Positions 24,899 through 25,144 of a stretch of 25,144 nt of DNA are shown here, piece after piece. The position numbers were made by a program, and so were the translations under genes. This stretch comes from Kiritimatiellia bacterium. Its GTDB lineage: Bacteria; Verrucomicrobiota; Kiritimatiellia; RFP12; UBA1067. Under the pieces are notes generated by a model. That model saw nothing but the letters and a program-made list of their open reading frames with translations. It was not told the origin of the DNA and did not search any database. The DNA is taken from assembly GCA_904502135.1 (NCBI GenBank), contig CAJGDE010000015.1:1-25144 (forward strand), read 5' to 3'. How positions within the stretch are numbered: position 1 is the first letter of the stretch; the number at the start of each line of letters is the position of its first letter.

Positions 24899-25068
24899 TA
24901 ATATAAAGTGGGAAGGGGAATTGGGGAGCTATCTGTACAATTCACCGTTGAGACTTCAGTTAAAGGGAAACAAGTTATTTGAAACACAAAACCGAGTCTT
25001 ACCTTGATTAAGTGACTTGTCAAAATGCGGCGGATGTCGCGGCAACCGTGCTCCCGCGCTTATGCGGC

Positions 25069-25138
25069 CGGATTGTGCGTCCTTGCGATCGCTCGACGTA
25101 CACGAGTACGTCTTCGGGTCGCAGTCCTGCCCAATCCG
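25069..25138. repeat. Symmetrical imperfect palindrome, possible repeat element
   Basis: Three perfectly pairing blocks are nested around one centre: CGGATTG (25069-25075) with CAATCCG (25132-25138), TGCGA (25084-25088) with TCGCA (25119-25123), and GACGTAC (25095-25101) with GTACGTC (25106-25112) around a four-base loop. The unpaired stretches between blocks are equal on both sides (8 and 8, 6 and 6). The element is GC-rich inside an otherwise AT-rich leader region upstream of lepA and may extend past the window. It looks like a REP-like or other structured repeat; only one copy is present here. Confidence 0.5.
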
Positions 25139-25144
25139 CCTCGC

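Noticed and set aside
24880..25023. 48-residue N-terminal extension of LepA
   Set aside because: It reads through the lepA promoter, has no family match, and LepA proteins begin at the TLDNIRN stretch encoded from 24879.
24957..25143. Open frame on the - strand running off the right edge
   Set aside because: About 62 codons rich in Arg, Ser and Pro, crossing the palindrome and ending in AT-rich DNA. The palindromic structure explains the open frames on both strands better than a protein does.
25056..25144. Integron attC site
   Set aside because: The palindrome is perfectly symmetrical in spacing, lacks the RYYYAAC/GTTRRRY core boxes at its ends, and no integrase or cassette genes are present.

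Overview
The window reads as a chromosome segment of an anaerobic, Gram-negative bacterium of the PVC group, most likely Kiritimatiellota or a Lentisphaerae-like relative. This is inferred, not proven. The signs are secreted parallel beta-helix proteins with the recurring 'TGNRDDV' module, a DUF4838-type glycosidase beside a GH78 rhamnosidase, an LptA-like protein (so an LPS-type outer membrane), and ferredoxin-dependent 2-oxoacid oxidoreductase genes.

Region 1 (1-10971, + strand) is a polysaccharide-use locus. After the probable tail of an upstream gene and a promoter at 353-381 come four closely spaced genes for exported proteins: a beta-helix/PKD protein, an unassigned TIM-barrel-like protein, a DUF4838-type protein and a GH78 alpha-L-rhamnosidase. 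All but the broken half of the first have signal peptides. No SusC/SusD pair, transporter or regulator is visible. The beta-helix gene is split by one in-frame TAA at 1486-1488; the frame continues unbroken through a matching module, so it is a recent nonsense allele, a base error or a readthrough site.

Region 2 (10990-12288, - strand) is thiC behind a textbook TPP riboswitch and its own promoter, back to back with the promoter of the next unit.

Region 3 (12435-17172, + strand) holds a LicD-family protein and a family 2 glycosyltransferase (translationally coupled, probably surface-glycan modification), then a ROK-like sugar kinase, an N-acetylhexosamine 1-kinase-like protein and an LptA-like protein.

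Region 4 (17212-23050, + strand) holds a CPA2-type cation/proton antiporter fused to a PTS EIIA domain, adk, map, a 2x[4Fe-4S] ferredoxin with a 2-oxoacid:ferredoxin oxidoreductase alpha subunit (no beta or gamma gene follows), and an unusually short miaA. Region 5 is lepA on the - strand, followed by a promoter and a symmetrical 70-base imperfect palindrome at the right edge.

A recurring extended -10 element, TGnTATAAT, lies before thiC, licD, adk and lepA, generally without a recognisable -35. Before adk and lepA it is so close to the ATG that the mRNAs should be nearly leaderless. I found no tRNA, rRNA, CRISPR array, insertion sequence or phage gene.
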